64,000 nt of DNA from Phragmites australis. Taxonomy: Eukaryota > Streptophyta > Magnoliopsida > Poales > Poaceae. Location: the NCBI RefSeq assembly GCF_958298935.1, contig NC_084938.1, positions 27,819,501 through 27,883,500 on the forward strand, read 5' to 3'. The translations under genes were made by a program, and so were the position numbers. Positions within the stretch are counted from its first letter, which is position 1; each line of letters starts with the position of its first letter. Below, piece after piece: positions 58,541 to 64,000 of the stretch. Below the pieces are notes generated by a model. The model did no database searches, was not told where the DNA came from, and saw only the letters and a list, made by a program, of their open reading frames with translations.

Positions 58541-61391
58541 AATGCCCCATGCTGCTGTCCACCTCAATCTCCTCGGTGAGACACCATCGTTTTCACTTCG
58601 AGACCTTTTGGGCCAGAATGCTCGGTTTCCTCCTGCTCAAAACCTCTACCCTCTGCTAATTCGGCTACACCTTTTGCTCCGGCGTATAGCAAAAGAACTG
58701 CAACGATGGAGCTCTAAATCTATTGGCAATATCAATGAGCAAATTCTTATTGCACGCGAGGTCATCTTCCGTCTGGACGCCGCGCGGGATTTGCGAGTGC
58801 TCTCTACCGCAGAGTCGGATCTCCGCAAACAACTCAAGATCTTATTCCTCGGCTTGGCATCTTTGGAGCGTACTATTGCTCGTTGTAAGTCTCGGGTGGC
58901 CTGGCTATGAGACGGTGATGCTAACACGCACCTCTTTCATTCTTTCACGAACTACCGTGCTCACAAGAACTCGATCACCTTTCTCTCCAATGCTGAAGGT
59001 CATGTCCACTCCCATGCGGATATGGAAGCAACCTTGTTTCACCACTTCAGCTCTATGCTCGGTAGCCCTCCAATTAGGGATCGTTCCGTGGACCTATAGG
59101 CAATCAGCATCTCCCATATTGACTTGCAGGCCCTGGATGTTCAATTCACGGAGGAGGAGATTTACAATGCCGTATTGCGCCTACCTCTCAGCAAAGCGCC
59201 CGGGCCGGATGGTTTCACGCCCGAGTTCTATCGCGCGGCTTGGCAAATTGTCGGCATAGATGTAACTTCAGCCATCCGAGCCTTCGGACTGGGTGATTCC
59301 AAGGGCTTGGATAACATCAACAATGCCTTCATTACCCTATTGCCTAAGAAAGCTGATGCCTCGGCACCAGGTGATTATAGGCCGATCTCCTTAATTCACA
59401 GTATCGGAAAGATCATTACGAAGGTGTTGTCCCTGTGCTTGGCTCCAAGAATGCATTCGCTGATCTCTCCAAACCAAAGTGCATTCATCGCTGGACGCTC
59501 GATCCACGACAGCTTCAAACTGGTACACTTGACCGCCAACCTTCTCCATAAAACAAAAAGACCGTTCGTTCTTTTTAAGCTGGATATTTCAAAAGCATTC
59601 GATTCTGTAAGTTGGCCCTTTCTACTTGAGGTTCTCCGTGCTTGGGGTTTCAGGCCGAATTGGTGCTTCTGGATAAGCAGTCTCCTTCGTTCTTCTTCTA
59701 CAAAGATCCTCCTGAACGGTGTTCCCGGCCACCCCTTACTCCATGCAAGAGGTCTATGCCAAGGAGACTCTTTGTCCCCGTTCCTTTTTCTGCTGGTTAT
59801 GGACATTTTGGACCGTATTCTCTCCTCCGCAAGTCGTGCCGGCATCCTAGACAATCTAGGTCTGAATCTGAGCTCTCCTCGCAACTCCTTCTTTGCGGAT
59901 GACGCGGTGCTCTTCTTCTCCCCTTCTCCTCCTGACATACTGGCTCACCTCAACATCTTTGAATTCTTCGGTGCCGTCTCTGGGCTTAAAACCAACCTTT
60001 CCAAGTGTGCGGCGGTTCCCATCGGTTGCTCTGTGGACGATTTGGTAGCTCTCGAGACCCTTCTACCTTGCGGCCTATCTTCCTTTCCGATCCAGTACTT
60101 GGGTGTCCCACTGTCTACCGGTCGCTTGCGCAAACACCATCTTCAACCTCTCATGGATAAAGTAGCTTCAAAACTACCGGTGTGGCAAGCTAAGTTAATT
60201 TCCAAAGCGGGCAGGGTCACCCTTGTCGGAGCTGTCCTCTCTTCAACCCCAATCCACACCCTCATTGCTATTCAGATTAACCCATGGGTCATCAGGGAAG
60301 TTGACAAAGTTCGAAAGGCATTCCTATGGGCCAATGATCATGCTACCTCGGGGGGCCGAAGTTCAGTGGCGTGGTCTGTTGTGTGTCGGCCGATAGAGTT
60401 TGGAGGGTTGGGCATTCATGACCTTCAACGGGTTGGAGTGGCTTTGCGATTAAGATGGCTATGGTGGCAGCGTCGTCAATCACCTAAAGCTTGGACTGGC
60501 CTTCCCATGCGGCACGAGAAGCAGGTTGTTGATCTTTTCGTTGCTTCTACTTCCTTCCTGGTTGGCAATGGCAAACAAACATTCTTTTGGACAGATGCAT
60601 GGCTTCATGGACATTCAATCAGACACTCAGCCCCTCAGCTGTTTGATTGTGTAAACCACTCGGTGCGTAAGCACAGAATTGTGCATGAGGCCTTACAGGA
60701 TAGGAAATGGGTTAAAGACATCTTCGGCCCCTTGTCCTTATCGACTATTGTTCAATACTTGATGTTATGGGAAGAACTTGAAGGCATTCACCTAAGTGCA
60801 GATGAAGATCAAATCGTTTGGAAAGGGCCCTCTTCTACTACCTATACTGCACAATCTGCTTATCGGTACATGTTTGAAGGAAGCATTAGATTCGAAGGAG
60901 CCATTTTAATCTGGAGATCTTGGGCGCCGACCAAAATTAAGTTCTTCGCTTGGCTTATGCTCCATGGCAGGCTCTGGACAGCTGCCCGAAGAAAGCGGCA
61001 TGGACTCCAGGAAGATGACTCTTGCGCTCTCTGCTCTCAGTTGCCGGAAACAACAGAACGTCTCCTGCTGCATTGCCCCTTTGCACGACAGGTTTGGTGG
61101 AAATTGTTGACGATTCTAACGCCTCAAACTGAAGTTCCAATCCTTCATTGGTGGCTGCTCCTGCGTCAAAGTGTCGTCACTGCTCTCAGAAAAGGGTTGG
61201 ACTGCTTCTTTCTTCTCATTTGTTGGAGACTTTGGCTGCTTCGGAATGCCATTGTTTCTGACAATAACCGCCTTACAATTGACTGCTTCATTAGACGGAT
61301 TTGGGATGATGCCGACCTCTGGTGCCAAGCTGGCGCAACTCAACTCTGCGTCCTCCTACACCGGCTTCGCACTACCGGCACCATCGCTTAA
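58490..61391 (+). pseudogene. LINE ORF2 reverse transcriptase and zf-RVT region
   Basis: From about 58540 to the stop at 61389-61391 one frame is open except for TGA at 58908-58910 and TAG at 59097-59099, with a frame change near 58600. RT motifs in order: LSKAPGPDGFTPEFYRAAW, PKKADASAPGDYRPISLI, LFKLDISKAFDSVSW (first catalytic Asp), GLCQGDSLSPFLFLLVMDIL, and FFADDAVLFF (Asp-Asp catalytic pair). The C-terminal zinc-binding zf-RVT follows (WAPTKIKFFAWLMLHGRL, CALCSQLPETTERLLLHC), then a short tail. The long clean stretch 59124-61391 (755 codons) shows modest decay. It would be a target-primed reverse transcriptase in an active LINE. Confidence 0.9.
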
Positions 61392-62581
61392 TATGCTGCC
61401 GCTGCCGTCGCCTGTTGCCGTTGTCGTCCGACAATTGAGAATCTACGCTATTGCTGCCTAACGTGTCTTCTTTGCTGTTTTTAACCGGCCTGCTTCTTTG
61501 GCCGTTGTACCAAAATTCTCATATTTCCTCGTATTAATACAACGATACGCAATCCTCTTGCGTATTCTAGAAAAAAAAGAATTTGACTTTATCCGGCATG
61601 ATCAGCCTGACCACATTGTGTAAGAGCATCGATGTTACAATTGCAGGATACAACACCTCAGTGCAAATTTTCCCAAAGTTAAAGAGGATGGAGTTACTGC
61701 ATTTGCCTAAGTTGGAGAGATGGGCAAAAAAACAGTGCAGGAGAGCCTAGTAGATCGGTGATGTCTATCCTGCTTGAAGAGCTAAGAATCTACCATTGCT
61801 AAATTTGTAAGTCTTCTAGAGAGCCAAGTTCTCACACATCTATCTTGTCACGGTGACTCTGCTCGTGGTTTTGTTCCTATGAGCATGCCCTTGGGCTCTC
61901 GGCCATCTCTTGTCTGTTAGGACATTGGGCTACTGGCAGACGCGGTGAAGCCTCTAGAGGACCCTCAAAGCCAAAGACCTCTTGACACCCTGCGATGTTT
62001 GGAGATCCTTGGTGAAGATGGCTTCGCATCAATATTTTACTTGTCCAAATCGCAACTTTCGCTTCGGGACTGCTTGGTTATCTTCTCATGCCACAATATC
62101 ATCCGCTTGCCAGTGCAGGAGCTCCGATGCTTGCCTCGCCTTCGATCTCTGCGTATTTGGCTCTGTAACAAGCTGGAGGGGAAGGGCTCATCATCTGAGG
62201 AAATTCTTCCGCTTCCCCAGCTGGAATGGTTATCGATACAATTTTGCGACAGCTTGCTGGAGATTTCGAAGCTGCCCGCATCCCTTGAGGAAATGGAGTT
62301 TCGCTGCTGCAAAAGTTTGGTGGCTCTGCCTTCAAACCTTGGAAATCTGGCCAAGCTGAGGTGTCTCTCCGTGGAGGACTGTGGTGCGCTGAAAGCACTG
62401 CCTGATCAGATGGATGGCCTTACTTCCCTTGAGTGGTCAAGTATTATTTAGAAAATACAGTAAGGGAGATCCTGATTGTGAGATTGGTAAGAACCAGTGT
62501 CGAGCAGGGCTGAATGCAGGTGGCGCAGGCGCATCAACGTGCTATGGCCAACTGTACTAGGCGTAGCTTCTAAGCTTTTAA

Positions 62582-62879
62582 GACTCTGTTTGTTTTCTAC
62601 TTCCGGTTCTGTCTACTATTGCTAGAAGGTAGAAACTAGAAGTCAGAACAAACTGGATTCTGAAGAAATAGTTTTTGAGAAAACAGAAGCATGTTTCTGA
62701 GAAAAATGAACTAAAGTTGAAAAACTTGCTGAGAGATACTTTTCTGAGAAACTATATGTTGAGAAACCAAAAATTTGTTATAAAAATCAATAACCTATTT
62801 TCAAAAGTAGTTTTTCAGACAAACTAAAAACACAGTTTTTCAGAAAAATCTAAAAACAAAAATTCAAACAAACAGACCA
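62582..62879. mobile_element. Tourist-like MITE (298 bp) near the NLR 3' end
   Basis: TAA on each side (62579-62581 and 62880-62882). The left end GACTCTGTTTGTTTTC and the reversed right end TGGTCTGTTTGTTTGAA match the Tourist pattern. The interior carries repeated TTTTTCAGA / TCTGAGAAA words. It lies between the last LRR block and the C-terminal piece of the NLR. Confidence 0.75.
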
Positions 62880-62984
62880 TAAGTATTGAAAAGTGACTTG
62901 ATTTCTTCTATTCCAGATAAAGACATTCCGGCAACAGAGCCCAGCATAAAAAAGCTTGTAAAGAAGCTGCTTCCTTCCTGCTGA

Positions 62985-64000
62985 CTCTCAACTGATCTGC
63001 GAATGCTCATGCATCACCTCACTTCCATTATCCCGTTCTGTTATTAATCCTTTGACGCTATACATATATAGCAGAGCTCAATTTGTGTGTATCTGAATGC
63101 ATATTCACTCCCTTATTTTTATTGTGTCAGTAAAGTTGGGTTTCTGGGAAGCAGCACACCATATTACCCTCTCCACGGTTGTTCATTAGGATTGCTACTT
63201 AAACTTCACTTTTGGATTGCAAGCCTCTACCTTCTGTCAGCATGACCGCATGAACGAACTATTATCATTCCTTCATGGGCTACAGAAACTGAATCTTGAT
63301 TTGCTGATCAACATAAACAACGTGCAGAGGTAATATTCCAATCTGATGTTAGAACCTTTACAGTACACCATGATACTAGATGATGGAGAGTATCATTGTT
63401 GTGATCCAACCGTCCATTTTAGTAGGTATTATTGTAATTATCTTGATACCCTTAGGGGTAATTACGTCATTGACTGACCAGACTTCGGACTTTCGTCACC
63501 CATCATCGACCGACCGATGGAGGATGGAAACCCTAATAAATGAAATGAACAGAATAAGTGAAAGCTTATCCGAAGAATAAACTAACATTTTGATCTTCCC
63601 TAATTAAATATATAATTTACAAGTTTATCATAGTTTTTTTTTCAATCCTACCCTTATGATACCCATGATACTATTTAATGATATCCATGATACTGATGGG
63701 CGATAGAGTATCATTGGGTCAATCTAAACCACCGGATGAAGAAAATTGACGGTATACACTCATTTAAGTGTACTGTAAAAGTGAGGGGGGGGGGGGGCGC
63801 AGAGCTTGCTGTTAAACTGTTTACCGTGCAAATGAATTCGAAGAGCCAGAGCTTATTGTTTGTCTGTCCTTGTGCAGCAGTTTTGGACGTTAGGTACTTA
63901 CGTAGCCCCAAATTGGGAAGACAGTTCAGAAGAGGAGGGGTATTGGGAGTTTGTCTTTAACACTCTGAATCTAATAGAACGTGACAGAAGAATGATCCAC
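62985..64000. other. 3' flank of the NLR relic with a possible MITE
   Basis: No gene supported. An inverted pair, TTTACAGTACAC (about 63357) and GTGTACTGTAAA (63768-63779), with repeated GAGTATCATTG inside, suggests a MITE of about 420 bp without a clear target duplication. A run of about 13 G lies at 63785-63797. Confidence 0.35.

Larger units (their letters stand above)
48687..61578 (+). mobile_element. L1-type LINE of about 6.4 kb, itself interrupted by a CACTA and a hAT MITE
   Basis: The left edge is a C-rich start (CCCCCTCCGTCTCCCTCC) after NLR sequence ending VVWLSSSL-like codons. The right edge is a short A-rich tail (TTCTAGAAAAAAAAG), after which NLR LRR coding resumes. It holds ORF1 with zinc knuckles, then endonuclease, reverse transcriptase and zf-RVT regions, all plus strand. 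I see no long target duplication, so the insertion probably came with a small deletion or the duplication has decayed. Without the CACTA (6220 bp) and the MITE (307 bp) the element is about 6.36 kb. Confidence 0.85.
47130..62984 (+). pseudogene. CC-NBS-LRR disease-resistance gene, broken and interrupted by nested transposons
   Basis: ATG at 47130 starts MAESLLLPVAGKAAAVLVQS, the Rx-type coiled coil of the grass RGA-like NLR family, with ADDVLDDFQYEALRRE at about residues 70-85. A 5-bp tandem duplication (ATGGCATGGC, 47409-47418) shifts the frame. The P-loop is gone; NB-ARC resumes at FEPIALVRSVIELATN and kinase-2 RFLLILDDVWNEEQ (47620-47780), and the GLPL and MHD parts are missing. The LRR linker (47860-48003) is followed by a LINE insertion, then LRRs from HLRYLDLS (48390-48686), then a large LINE, then LRRs again from about 61580 (LTTLCKSIDVTIAGY) through 62450. 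A last piece encodes DKDIPATEPSIKKLVKKLLP and a stop at 62982-62984. It cannot make a functional receptor. Intact members sense pathogen effectors; here only fragments could be expressed. Confidence 0.9.

Noticed and set aside
1..64000. tRNA or rRNA genes
   Set aside because: I looked for B-box-like GGTTCGAATCC words and rRNA blocks and saw none with a matching cloverleaf context; a tRNAscan-SE run would settle it.
1..64000. A previously undescribed multi-gene system
   Set aside because: All strong coding signals are explained by two ordinary plant genes, two host pseudogenes and known transposon classes; no co-directional unknown gene cluster was found.

Overview
The window is nuclear DNA from a grass (Poaceae), probably panicoid. 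The support is intron-containing genes with GT/AG junctions, GC-rich 5' exons beside AT-rich introns, and a dense set of grass-type transposons (TTTGCCGAGTG-class CACTA, Ty1/copia, Ty3/gypsy LTRs, L1-type LINEs, Stowaway, Tourist, hAT and MULE MITEs). The species cannot be named from this. There are no CRISPR arrays or operons, and I saw no tRNA or rRNA gene.

Only two host genes look intact. On the left, minus strand, is a four-exon group I bZIP transcription factor (393-3961; 443 aa). In the middle, plus strand, is a 15-exon gene for a conserved plant protein of 820 aa with a long coiled coil and a C-terminal helix-turn-helix-like domain (40143-45502). Every exon junction of both genes keeps the reading frame. 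Two more host genes are broken: a single-exon bHLH gene with one stop and two frame changes (23214-23915), and a CC-NBS-LRR (NLR) disease-resistance gene scattered over 47130-62984.

The rest is mostly transposons. 6.8-11.4 kb holds a near-complete copia element with 128-bp LTRs and one stop codon in pol. 12.1-15.6 kb holds a decayed MuDR-type transposase followed by a plant mobile domain (PMD) segment. 17.5-22.9 kb holds non-autonomous CACTA and Tourist elements, a gypsy solo LTR with a 77-bp minisatellite, and a Stowaway. 26-36 kb is a nest: a minus-strand copia remnant whose LTR was hit by a 6.4-kb non-autonomous CACTA, which itself contains an approximately 3.7-kb Tekay/Del-like LTR; the copia pol was also hit by a 647-bp MULE MITE.

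The clearest structure is the stack at 47-63 kb. A dead NLR carries (a) a 5'-truncated LINE with a 14-bp target duplication and (b) a LINE of about 6.4 kb. That LINE was entered by a 6220-bp CACTA element (30-bp TIRs, TAA duplication), which splits the LINE zinc knuckle, and by a 307-bp hAT MITE (8-bp duplication). The CACTA has lost the catalytic part of its TNP2 transposase but keeps a DUF4218/DUF4216 remnant, a second transposase-like gene and a strong hairpin upstream of the TNP2 start. I did not find a new multi-gene system; the points of interest are these nested insertions, small-RNA-prone hairpins and gene relics.
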